Assembly: GCA_963402885.1 (NCBI GenBank)
Contig: OY727099.1
Location: 25,377,001-25,441,000 of the forward strand
Source of the DNA: Antedon bifida
Lineage: Eukaryota > Echinodermata > Crinoidea > Comatulida > Antedonidae
DNA length: 64,000 nucleotides
Direction: 5' to 3'
Shown piece after piece: positions 50,314 through 61,390 of the stretch. The notes beneath the pieces were generated by a model that was not told the origin of the DNA, ran no database searches, and saw nothing but the letters and a program-made list of their open reading frames with translations. How positions within the stretch are numbered: position 1 is the first letter of the stretch; every line of letters starts with the position of its first letter. The translations under genes and the position numbers were made by a program.

Positions 50314-50789
50314 GTTGTCAAATAACTGCTTATTTTCTATCTTTCGATGTATTTCTAAAAATTAGAAATAAATCGTATAGAAAGCAGCGGATAAGAAAAT
50401 TCTTAAATCTCATAAGATAATTACAGCCAAGTAAAGTTTTCAAATTGCTCAATAATGTTGGGTACGTGTAACAACATTTCAATAAAATCAGATTGGTGAA
50501 ATTGTCAAATATGCAATATTCATAGGTTTAAATGGAAATGTTAAAATCTTGTGGAAAGAGGCTAAATGAGGATGTGTGGCAAATCAAAAATAAATTAAAA
50601 TCCACCAAACTGAGTAGATAAGACTGTAACCCCTCCCTTATCCACTAAGTACAACAATGTCTATGCATTAGACCAACTTACAGGTAATACAAAAATGAGG
50701 TAGTACAAAATGTGCACATAAATGTATTTATTAAAAAGTAATGAAAAATACCTTAATTCTTGAATTTAAAATAAAATTCTTAATGATAA

Positions 50790-51520
50790 GCTTCCAACAA
50801 TGTTCGTTTTTTCAGTCAGTGAAATAAAGCGAGACTGATGACTTCTTTATAGATTCTGTCTACAAGCCTTTCTGTGTACTGTACAATTATACTAGCCTAT
50901 TGTTATGTAAAAACAAAAATCATTTGAGTCTCAGACAATAAGTTCATTCAATCTACAACATTAGTATTATCCTATTCAAAATCGATTGATATATAATTTA
51001 TAGGTATATGTTATTATTATGTAAAATAGACTTAGTATTGATGTGTAGGTGTTTATTCAACTGAATCATTTGAGCATCTGATATTGTGTTCACGATCTAT
51101 TAAAACTAGATTTCTATAGCATTTTACAGCCCATTCACTAGAGAGGGAAATGGCAACCAACATGGCGTAACTAAAATGTTGTATAATAGATTGTATAACA
51201 GCACACCTTTTGCTATGGTTCTGTATGCTGTAGGGTTGTAAAAGAAAGTTTAGAAAAGACACAAACAGCTAATATGAATATTGCAATTCCCTATATAATG
51301 CTTATTTTATTTCAATTTTCACTCTTTCTGAACAATACAGTTTATGTATATATTAAACCAAAATAACAAATACTCTATCTTTACACACGCTGTAGTGCTA
51401 AGAGGTTTACAATACAGATACATAAATTAATTCTCTGTACATGACAGCCAAATTGGTAAATATTTAAAATATCAAAATCACTGTTGGATTTGATATTGAC
51501 TTAAACTAATAGAATAAAAA
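50790..51520. repeat. Duplicated upstream block of copy 3
   Basis: Third copy of the noncoding block found at 28.4-29.0k, with shared stretches such as GCAACCAACATGGCGTAACT and TTTGCTATGGTTCTGTATGC. It lies 5' of the first coding exon of copy 3 and is a candidate promoter-bearing unit. Confidence 0.6.
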
Positions 51521-51539
51521 TAAGTGAAATATGTATTAT

Positions 51540-51990
51540 ATTTTTTGTCACATAAAATTTAATAGATAAACTTTCACTATAATAACTTTGTTTCTTGAAG
51601 TACAAATGTTGTTTTTTTTTCCAGATGTTGTATGAATTCTTATTACTTATTTTCTATCTATTGGTGTATTTCTGAAAATTGGAGAAAAAAATCTGTATGG
51701 CTAGGCATGTTCAAGTGCTGTATTCTATTTAGTATAATTATATTTGTGAATATGCTATAGTATAACTATTGTCAAGTTGAAACCAATTGCACGTCAGATG
51801 TATGTTTGTACTACCTGTACCACCTACTTGTGACTGACAACCTCCAGATTACTAGCCTGGGTTTCATACCACCGAGCCTGTGCTGATGACTATAGATTCA
51901 AACATGCAATATTAGATTTAAATGGAAACATTAAAATCTTGTGACAATAAGCTTATGGAAAACAAAAATATAGGGAAATTCTGGTTTTGA
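51540..51990. pseudogene. Orphan first-exon and promoter relic of a death-fold gene
   Basis: About 51645-51990 matches 27860-28200, the region around the first exon of copy 1, including the TTTCTATCTATTGGTGTATT leader and GTATGGCTAGGCATGTTCAA. The coding start and everything downstream are absent: the sequence runs at 51540-51640 into a block otherwise found at 29.2k. A death-fold gene once stood or was cut here. Confidence 0.55.
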
Positions 51991-53780
51991 GAGGCGGATT
52001 TGACCTAGGTTAAAAAATGTCAATCATTTTTATACTGTTGCTGATATTTAAACCAGCTAGTAGTAACAAACAAATCAAAATATACCGTAACCAATAGTGT
52101 GCAAATGTAAAGTTAATTAGAATAATCATTTTTTGAAATCCTTTTTGTGAAATGATATTGGATATGAATTTAGACAAATACAGTATAAATACAGGTAATA
52201 CTAAGCCTAATACAGTACAGAAATATAATATACAGTAGTACCTGACAGCTGTAAGAATTTTAGAGCTCTAGTGTTATTGTTACAGAGAGATTGATTTCCA
52301 CGGTTCATAGATTATTATACAGCTTCAGTAATTGAATATCTTCAATGCTTTGTTATACTGATCTATTACAGCAATTGTTCGTGGCTGATGCATGCATGAA
52401 ATGATGCATAATCCTAATGCCCACTTTGTTTCACCAATCACTTTTATGAATTTACCATCTTTGTCAAAGAGCTGTACATTGTGGTAACATGATACAATGA
52501 TGTTATCATCTTTATCAACTACTACTGCACGTGGGTTTGTCAACTTTCCCACATCATTATCTGATGCTTCAACAAGAACTTTGATTGGTCTTCCATCATT
52601 ATCAGTCAGTTGAAGCCCATGATGCGAGGTTAATATGAGAATCTGTCTTTGGTTTGTAAATGTAACATCCATGACACATATATCAGGTTGTGACCATTTA
52701 TGGATGACCTGACCACTAGATATGTTATAGGCCACTGTACCGTTGTAACCATTAGCTACATAGACAACATTTGATTCCTCATCTACATGGATACCTTCTG
52801 GAGATGACAATCCTCTTCTTTTACTGAATGTTCTAATCACCTTACCATTCATATTGCATATTGTAATGCACCTTTTACCTCTATCACTGAATATTATCTC
52901 GCCATTCTTCATTTTGAACATTCTGTTGACTCTTGTGCATTGTGGTAGTGTAATTTCACCAATGTGTTCTCCAGATGTTTTATACTTAAGTATTTCTTTT
53001 GTCTGACATGAAACCAGCAAGCAATCATTGTCACACTTAAGTACATCTTGACCACCATAGTCTAATTTGATAGAATTGATTAATTCTTTTAATACTGTGA
53101 TTGTCATTGGTGAATTTATGATGTGTTTGCCATCAACTGTCACATCTAATCTACAATTTCCTGGGCTTGTGTACATTTTCTTGTCAATACATATTCTCCA
53201 TTTTCTTCTTTACTTCTTCCAGTCCTTCTTGTGTAGACCATGTTGCATTCAGTTGAGTTGCATCTACTTCACATTCCTTTTGTTTTCTTACTTTTACTTC
53301 CATGGTTTCACCTTCAATCACAGGTGCATTTGCTTGTAATGTTAGATAGTCAGTTGTTTTTTTAGTGTCCATAAGTTTTAGTTCAATAAATTGCTCTTTG
53401 ATTTGACAAAAGTAAATTTGTCCGTCGTCAATTGGATGTGTTGTTGGTGCATTTTTAATTCTGTCTGTCAGTGCTTTGACTATCATTTTACCAGATTCAA
53501 TTGCTGATACTTCATTGCCTTTTAATAATTTATGAAGTAAATTCAGTTTTGTGTTCACATCAGATATTGTTTTTTTTTAATTCACTTATTTGTTCATCAA
53601 TCTCTGTCTTTTTTTTTCATAAATCGTTTTTACTTGCTTCTCCATTGTCTCTCCATTCTTTTCGATTGTCCTCGTAGTTTCTTGTATATAATCTTCAATA
53701 TCTTGCAAAGATTTTGATTAATTTTATCTAGAATTTCTTTTAAGCTGTTTTCTAATTCTGTTGTAAAAGTATTCGCATCC

Positions 53781-56700
53781 CATGACGAAAACATCTCTTC
53801 TAAACCAAACCCGAGTTTAGGCCTGAAACTCGGGTTTGCTTTCACCCTTTTCACTGTTTACATAAGATAAGAAACGACCTTGGTGAAAATGATTTATGAT
53901 CCTCTCAATGAAAAGTAGCTCTGGCTTACAAGAGAAATAAAATTATTATTACCGCTGATTTACTAGTTGGCTATGTATTAGTAAATACAAATACAGTATA
54001 ACTATTTTAGAGTTCAAATCAAGAAAAACGGACAAGTAAAAGTAAAGATATTTAATTTTTAATGTTAGAAAGCTTTTGACTAGTATAACAAAAATGTCCA
54101 TATTCAACAGTTAGTGAATGTGGGATGCATGCATCACTGACTTTTATTTACACATTCCTAAGCTAATCTGTAATTGATGACACCCTGCTGTTTATGTTCA
54201 GGTGAGTATATTGATGGCACCCTGCTGTTTAATGTGTAATCTTACACTGACAGGAGATTCAAATTCAAAGTAACATTTATTTTCTTCAAATAAAACAGTA
54301 TACAAAATGGAGTAAAGAAAGGTAAAATAATTGAAGAAGGCATGTTCAAAAAAGCAAAAAGCTTGTGGCAGACATGCCCAAACAAAGACAAGATTTAAAC
54401 AACACGGAAAAAAAAAAAAAATTACATTACATGGGTTAAACTAAATAAGAAAAATAACTAAAAAAAATAATTTAGGTATAAATTAAGAATTGATTCGTCT
54501 TCTTGTTAATCATCATAATAATTATTATCATAAAATGTAATATAATAAAAATTAATACTTGGATGTGAAATATCTTTTAAGTTTAAATGAAAAGCATTAC
54601 TTAGATACAGCATCTTTAATATTTGAAGGTAGTTTGTTCCATAGTTTAGGTCCACTAAAACTTATGTTATATTGAAATGATGTTTTTTTATGAAGAGGGA
54701 TATGCATATCCTGTACAGTTCGAGTTCTATAACTGTGAAAAGATGCGTTTGGTTGGAATAAATTTGTAAATTGAGGTGGGTTTAAGGAGTTAATCGATGA
54801 GTAGAGAAAAGTACACTGTTGATGATAGTTAAGGTCTTTCAACTTTAAAAGGTTTAGGGAGGAAAATAAGGGATCTGAGTGAGCTAGTGGTGGTGCACCT
54901 GATATTATTCGAACTACTTTCTTCTGTTTGATAAATAATCTGCTAGTGTTGGACTCATACGTGTTGCACCAAACCACATTGCAATAGTTTAAATATGGTA
55001 AAATAAGAGTACAATACAAGGTATGAAGAATGTTTTTGGGAAGAAAAGAAGACAATACCAATATTTTTGGATATTTTATTTTCAATTTCTTTAATATGTT
55101 GCTTCCAAGTGAGACCTGAATCAATGGTAACACCAAGAAATTTCGTATTTTCAACAAGTGGAACAATATGTTCATTAATTTTAACATGTCTATCATCAAG
55201 ATTTACAGGTTTGCGAGTGTTTCGAAACAAAATAGAACAGCATTTCTTAACGTTAACGGAAAGTTTGTTTGCACGGAAATATTCACACACTTTAGTCAGT
55301 TCCTGGTTGACAACCGCAAAAAGTGACTGAATATTTGGATTGGTATAAAGGAGGGTAGTATCGTCAGCATAGAGGCAGAAAGAAAATAATTTGGAGGATG
55401 AACAAATGTCATTTATATATAAAGAAAATAAAAGTGGGCCAAGCAGTGAACCTTGGGGGACTCCACATGATATTGGTGTAAAATGAGAGGTAACATTGCT
55501 ATATTTAGTACACTTAAATCTATTTGACAGATAACTTTTAAATAGATCATGTGCAGGTCCACGAATTCCATAAATGAATAGTTTAGATAAAAGAATGTTA
55601 TGATTGATAGTATCAAAAGCTTTTGATAAATCAATGAATGTTCCAATAGCAAAATGGTTTTTTTCAAATGCATCCACAATACTATTAGTAAGTTGTAAAA
55701 GAGCCATTGAAGTATCATATCCTTTTCGAAAGCCATATTGATGGTCAGAAAGAATATTGTGTTTTAAAATAAATTTGTATGTCCGATCATAAATGATGCG
55801 TTCAAACATTTTGGAGAAAATTGACAGAATGGAGATAGGACGATAATTGCTAATATTAGACTTGACTCCAGATTTATAGATGGGGGTTACTTTTGCAAGT
55901 TTTAATTTGTTTGGAAACACTCCTTTAGACATAGACAGGTTAAAAATATAGCAAAGTGGGTGAGAGATAAGGCTACATGTTTGCTTAACTATATTAGTAC
56001 TAATATCGTCAAAACCTGGGGCCTTATTATTCTTGAAATATTTGACTATGTTGAGTATTTCATTTTCGTCAACAGGGATAAGAAATAGGGAATTGAGAGT
56101 AGGGTTCGTTAAGTAGTCTTTATAATTTGTTGCATGTGATGGTATTTGACTTGCAAGGGTAGGTCCAATCTGTCCAAAAAACTGATTGAAAGAATTTGTA
56201 ATTTTAATTGGATCATTTGATAATTCGCCATCACATTCAATCTGTAAGTCGGGCTGATTATTCTTAGGTTTATTCAATAAAGAATTGATAATTTTCCAAG
56301 TTCCTTTGATATCATTTTTATGCTGTGAGAAGGTGTTGTTAAAGTGATCAATTTTAACTTGTCTAATCAATGTGTTAAGTTTGTTACGGAAACGTTTATA
56401 TTCATTTTTGTTTTTTTCAGATGGGTATGCATATAATTTGTGTTTATGTTTTGTGGATTTTAATAAGCCATCAGTCATCCAAGTCTTAAGTTTACGTTTC
56501 TTATTTGTTCTTTGTTCAAGAGGGAAGTTTTTATCGTACATATGTTTACATGTGGTGTCAAATAAATTATATGCCTCATTAGAATCTTGTGAATTAAAAA
56601 CATGGTCCCACGAGGTTGCTTGCAAATCTAACTTAAAACTTTCAATATTGCACTCGTTAATTTTCCTAGTATGCAACATTGAATGTTCAGATCTCGAATT

Positions 56701-58291
56701 ATGGACAATGTTAGTTAAGGAAGAAATGTTAAAAATAGGTAAATGGTCAGTGGCATCACTATAAATTATTCCATTGTGGTTGGGAAATTCCGTTTGGTTG
56801 GTAATTATTGTCCAACAATGAGGCAGTAGTAGCAGTAATTCTAGTGGGGCGGTGAATAAGAGGAAGATAAAAGTTGCTAAACATGGTATTTATAAAATTG
56901 AAAGAATGATTACTTGATTCGTATTTTAAAATATCAATGTTAAAATCACCTAGTAAGAAAACAGTCTTGTTCTCATTGGAAAGGTTGCTAAGTAATAGCT
57001 CTATTTTATCTAGGAATGCATTCGTATCCAGTGAAGGGGCCCTATATATAGTGCCAACAATAATGTTTTTGGCTGATTTTTGTTCAATTTCAATAAATAG
57101 GGAATCACAAATAGATTGGTCAATTGACAGATCTTCTCTTTCTCTAAATGAAAGTTCATTTCGAACAAACATTGCTACACCACCGCCAACTTTCAGATGT
57201 CTGTGTTTAGAAATAAAAGAGTAGTTTGGAATATGCATTAAAGGGCTGTCATGCTTCAACCAACTTTCCGTAATAGAAATTATATCAAAGTTGAAATTTA
57301 AGGAATTTAAAAGAATATTAATCGAATCAAAATTACGACTAAGGCTTCTGGAATTAAAGTGTATGGTGGAAAAGCTTTTCTTATTATCAATTTCGTTAGT
57401 ATATTTAGAAAAATCACATGGATGAAAATAATTAGATATACTCATAGAATCAGTAAAAAATTGAAGATCTGGGTCAATATTAGCATTATGATTGTCATTA
57501 AATGAGAATGGATTAAAAACTAAATTAGAAAGACGATCAGTTTCATTATTGTCAGAATTAACATAGGACATAAAAAAGAACAATAACAATAAATACAAGT
57601 GACGGTATAAGTTAGTATACAAGTTCAAAAACAGTCTCAGAGTTTAAGTAAGTTACAAAGGAAAGAAACAAGCAACTGTTCATGGAAAAATAAAGAACAG
57701 GAGTCAAATAACAAGATTGGAAAACATACAACGCAATTCTAATGAACCGACAACATGTTCAAAAAACAATACGGACCGACCGACAAAGTCAGGTCATCAT
57801 AGAAATGCGGAGTAAAAACAATATTAATAAAAGTAATAACGCAAGCATGAGGTGACGCAAAACAGGAAAAAGTGTCCACAGTGTCATTTGAATGTCAATA
57901 AATTAGCATGCAGTTATTATTCATAATGATAAAAGAAAGGCATGCATGCAATTTATGTAAGTGGTAATGTATAGTTAAAATGATTTGATAAGAAAAAGAA
58001 ACAGTTAGTTGATTACTTCCCTTCGTTTGCTGATCTTCTTTATGAGATGTTATCCAGGTCCAGAAAAGTACGAATATGGTGTCTAATTTCCTTTCCGTTA
58101 AAAACAGAGCTAGCATAGATTCGTCCGTCAATAGACCATGCACTCTTCACCTTCTCGTGTTTACTTGCTCTGTATAACAGCTCCCTTCTACGACTGGTGA
58201 GGTCTTCCTGTATAGAAATGCCAGAACCCTTTAATTTTCTTCTCTGTACAATCACTTTCTTTCGGTGTTGATATGAAGTAAATTTAACAAT
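53781..58291 (-). mobile_element. CR1/jockey-group LINE inserted in TRIM-D
   Basis: Minus-strand non-LTR retrotransposon, truncated in ORF1. At the 5' end is the tail of ORF1 (about 58037-58285; GSGISIQEDLTSRRRELLYR). ORF2 follows: an endonuclease (56759-57628; SITESWL, GGGVAMFVR, LLGDFNID) and reverse transcriptase (54955-56679; GFRKGYDTSMALLQL, SCGVPQGSLLGPLLFSLYIND, YADDTTLL), ending at 54597 with the family-typical GPKLWNKLPSNIKDA. Two frameshifts interrupt ORF2, one near 56795 between endonuclease and RT and one near 55030 in the thumb/C-terminal part. The 3' UTR probably ends near 54255; the remaining 470 bases to 53781 may be a second insertion or transduced sequence. No target-site duplication is seen; 27 nt of target are missing. 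Confidence 0.88.
53807..53837. repeat. Perfect 12-bp inverted repeat near the LINE insertion edge
   Basis: Arms AAACCCGAGTTT and AAACTCGGGTTT with a 7-nt loop lie 26 bases inside the inserted DNA. It is GC-rich compared with its surroundings and absent from TRIM-C, so it came with the insertion. Confidence 0.85.
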
Positions 58292-59778
58292 AATGCTTTA
58301 AATAACTCTGAAGTTCCTATTGGCTTTTGTGACCGAAGATTGTACAATTCACACAGATTAGGTGTTCACAATCTTTGCAGTAAAATTCTATAGGTTTACT
58401 GTGAGCCTCACACTGTGAAGGATGCAATCAGCATTGAGCTCATTTCTTTCATCTCATTCATGGAATATAGCTTGTGACTTTTCAAGGCTGGAATTCCTTT
58501 ATGACTGGCGCAACAAATGGAACATATGTACTCCTTACAATCCTGACAGTAACTTTCCACTTCTCCACCCATCCCATAAACACAATTTTTCTTTTCTGAA
58601 AAATGTTGAACAGTTTCTAAAATGTTGTTTAAAAATGTATTCGGTGCATGGCTTTGAAGCCTGCCCTCTGGAATTGGATATGTTTTGGAGCATGTAGGAC
58701 AAGTTAGTGTCCCTTTAGTTGTCACCCATTTTTCTAGACAAACAGAAGGTGTGTAGACAGCTTAAAGTTCTTGGATCCTTTAGTTGATCAGTGCAGATGC
58801 TACACTCTAGATGCTCATTGATGTCTTCTAAAAACTTATTTGTATTACCAGCAGCAGCCATCTTTGAAATACCCTGTGAAAAATCAATAATATTGTATCA
58901 AGCATTTATGAAATTTATTTAAGTAGAATCCAATATGGATTTTATTAATAATTTGACTGATTTGATAACTTACAATGTAATGTTGTTTTTTTCTGGCTTA
59001 CAATGTAATCATGGGATAGTTTTCCTTGCAATTCTGTGGGAATAAATTATATTACAATGTCACAGGTTAAAATATGTATTGTCCTCCAATACAGGAAAAC
59101 TGTAAGTAGGTCATTTTGCAGTTTTAATAAAGCTATTATTCACTTTTGTTAAAAAAAAAAATAAACAAAAGTAATGATTTCGCTTCCATTTGACTACTTT
59201 ATTATTATTTTTTTAAATACAAATTCAACACTTTTTAGTTTTTATTTAATTTACAGTTTATCATGTGAATCATTTTTTTTATCCTTTATGGTAAAAGTGA
59301 ATAACTAATGTGAGGTTAAAACAGTCACAGGTAAAGGAAATTAGTTTTCCTTTAAGTGTGTAATGTATTATTCAAACATGTATACATATACTGTAGACAA
59401 TATATTTCTTATTTATATTTCTTTTAATCGATCATTCTTTTGTTTGTTGTGAATGGAAATAAAGAAAGAAACAAACAAATTCTACAGTAAATGAGGCAGA
59501 TGAGGCACTTGTGGTAACATTACCATAAGAGTTTTTAATCATAGTTTTTTTCAAATAGATGTGTGGGTTAGATGTCGAACAAACCCACCGTTTTAGAGTC
59601 AGATATAGCAATAATAATAATGTAGGCTTTTTGTGAGCAAGTGTCTATCAGAAAAAAATGCTCATGGCACTGTTTTACAATAAATAATAAAAAAAACTTT
59701 ACAAACTACATATGGCATTATAACACATTTCACAATAAGAAGAGAAAAGTCAAAAGAATATTCTGTATTTCTTCTTAC

Positions 59779-59915
59779 CTTGATTGTCTTTATAGTAGCT
59801 AACTTCACTGTAGCCAGTTTACTATAGACCATCACCAAGACTGTGCCAGATATATATTGCACTTGTCTAAAGTATTGAATGTCATACATTTTCATCTATT
59901 ATTGTAATTTAGTTT
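59779..59915 (-). other. Candidate 5' exon of TRIM-D
   Basis: Copy of the 32660-32800 segment, ending in a donor (CAAG/GTAAGA) at 59779, with the upstream frame MKMYDIQYFRQVQY. It differs from its sister by several substitutions that change amino acids, so there is no sign that the short frame is under protein selection. Confidence 0.35.
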
Positions 59916-60129
59916 TATTTCCAACAACATCTGTTGGAAATTTTAGCAATGGTTCATTTCATAGACAGTCGATAACGCTCAATTTACCTGATTTGTTTTA
60001 TTCAAATTCAATTAATTAAAAGGACATAACAACTTTCATATAAATATCCCTAAAAAATATTGTAATTTAGGTGATCATTACATGCTGGACCAATATTGAA
60101 CATGACCTAATTTGCCGAAATTCCTCCTC

Positions 60130-60445
60130 GATGTATTGTCCCCCAAAAACATGAAAAATGAAGATTAATTAAATCAGAATATAGGTTATTTTGTAGTTTT
60201 ATTAAAATTAATCACTTCCATAGAAAAAAAAACAAACAATAAAAAATAATGTTTTCATTTATAAAATGACAAAATAAAAGGTTAAATTCAACCATAAATC
60301 CACAATAGCCAATTTGACTATTTTTTGCTTTAAATTACAGTTTCTTCAGGTAAATAATTTTTTTTCTATCCAATTTTTGGTCAAAGTGGATAACTATTAT
60401 ATGACATCAAAATGGCATATTAAACAAAAATTTTAAGAATTATTA
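60130..60445. mobile_element. MITE copy, GTATTGTCCCCC family, right end lost
   Basis: It begins GATGTATTGTCCCCCAAAAA and follows the 33.0k copy through TTTTTGGTCAAAGTGGATAA, then diverges before the right terminal repeat. It was duplicated along with the block upstream of TRIM-D. Confidence 0.7.
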
Positions 60446-60626
60446 AAATTATTATAAAAATACCCTAAATGCAATGGGGTCAGGCAACTAAACGATAGAT
60501 GCAACAGTATTTAAGTTCGGTGGTCAATGAAACTGCTTGGGTGTTTTTAACCGTTATTTTCAGGCTGCCAGTTATTGAAAATTTGTCCTGTTTCTGTTGC
60601 TGTTATTTTAACTGTAGATATATATG

Positions 60627-60702
60627 AAGAGCTTGTGATAACATGGGAAGCTACAAACTGAAGATCAAAGTTGTAGAAGAGATTAAACCACTTTCTGAAC
60701 AG
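60627..60702 (+). pseudogene. CDK5RAP1 exon 5-like fragment, decayed
   Basis: Sister of the fragment at 33676-33744: GAGCTTGTGATAACATG near the start and GAAGAGATTAAACCACTTTC near the end, followed by TGAACAG/GTAAAT. It sits in the duplicated block upstream of TRIM-D. Confidence 0.6.
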
Positions 60703-60863
60703 GTAAATAAATCTTTAAAAAAATTAACTTTTAATACATTTTTATTGGGAACATAGAACAATGTATACATACGCTTACATTACACTAGTATACTTAAAGA
60801 TGAGCCAATTGAATAAAAAGTACAACAATCATGTTTTTTATAATTTATGGTTTGTTATTGTTC

Positions 60864-60963
60864 AGAGGTGATAAACATGTGCAGCTACTGTACTGTACCT
60901 TTCACAAGAGGAAGGGAAATAAGTTGACCTATGACCTCTATTTTAGAAGAGATTAAAATACAG
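60864..60963 (+). pseudogene. CDK5RAP1 exon 5 duplicate
   Basis: Close match to exon 5: ACATGTGCAGCTACTGTACT, CCTTTCACAAGAGGAAGGGA and GACCTATGACCTC, ending ATACAG/GTAAAA. The radical-SAM codons are still recognisable but an internal stop (ATAAGTTGA) breaks the frame and the exon's last bases are lost. It lies 427 bp beyond the 3' end of fusion copy 4. Confidence 0.88.
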
Positions 60964-61095
60964 GTAAAACAAAACAGATTTTGTTTTTTGTAAATTAAAC
61001 AATTTTTCTGAAATACATAGATAGGTTTAAAATAAAAAATTAAGCTTAAATTTATTCAACATTATTATAATTAAAATTATCAAAATTTGCAGTTC

Positions 61096-61210
61096 ATAAA
61101 TTCTTTAAAAACAGAATGACCTATAAGAGGTGCTTGCCTACGGATGCATTGGTTCTGGGTTCAAACCCTGTCTGGTGCTACTAAGATTCTCTAGTTGTTT
61201 TAGATTTTGT
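61096..61210 (+). repeat. tRNA-derived SINE fragment
   Basis: The plus strand has CTATAAGAGGTGCTTGCCTA and then GGTTCTGGGTTCAAACCCTG, a tRNA-like T arm and B box. A shortened relative lies at about 36731-36790 (TTCTGGGTTTAAATCCTG), at the matching place downstream of fusion copy 2, so both come from the same duplicated unit. Confidence 0.5.
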
Positions 61211-61390
61211 TATCTTGTGTGTAGGTTTGTCCTTCTGGTTTACAAAAATTAAAGTCTAAAATATGTGACTGTTAATAATTGTTAATTTTCATTCTGTATT
61301 GGAATCTCATCATCTGGATTTTATGTATTATAATCATTATTCAGAACATACAATAAATATATATAATTAAATATAATATAATATATAGTA

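Larger units (their letters stand above)
52325..58861 (-). pseudogene. TRIM-D: TRIM gene split by a LINE
   Basis: The start at 58861 reads MAAAGNTNKFLEDIN as in TRIM-C. The RING segment has a small deletion near 58738 (frame shift between the two RING halves), the B-box part shifts frame near 58425 and lacks part of B-box 2, and a 4.5-kb LINE replaces 27 nt of the coiled-coil coding sequence. Beyond it, a frame change near 53575, a 12-nt gap near 53210 and a 2-nt insertion near 53171 interrupt the coiled-coil and filamin parts. The last 283 codons (52325-53176) are open and encode the same residues as TRIM-C over the NHL region. Not expected to make a full TRIM protein. The freshness of the tail against the damage elsewhere suggests gene conversion or a very young duplicate. 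Confidence 0.85.

Noticed and set aside
54404-54421. Poly(A) run taken as the LINE 3' end
   Set aside because: It lies within the 3' UTR. LINE-like 3' UTR sequence continues to about 54255, and the element is on the minus strand, where the run reads as T.
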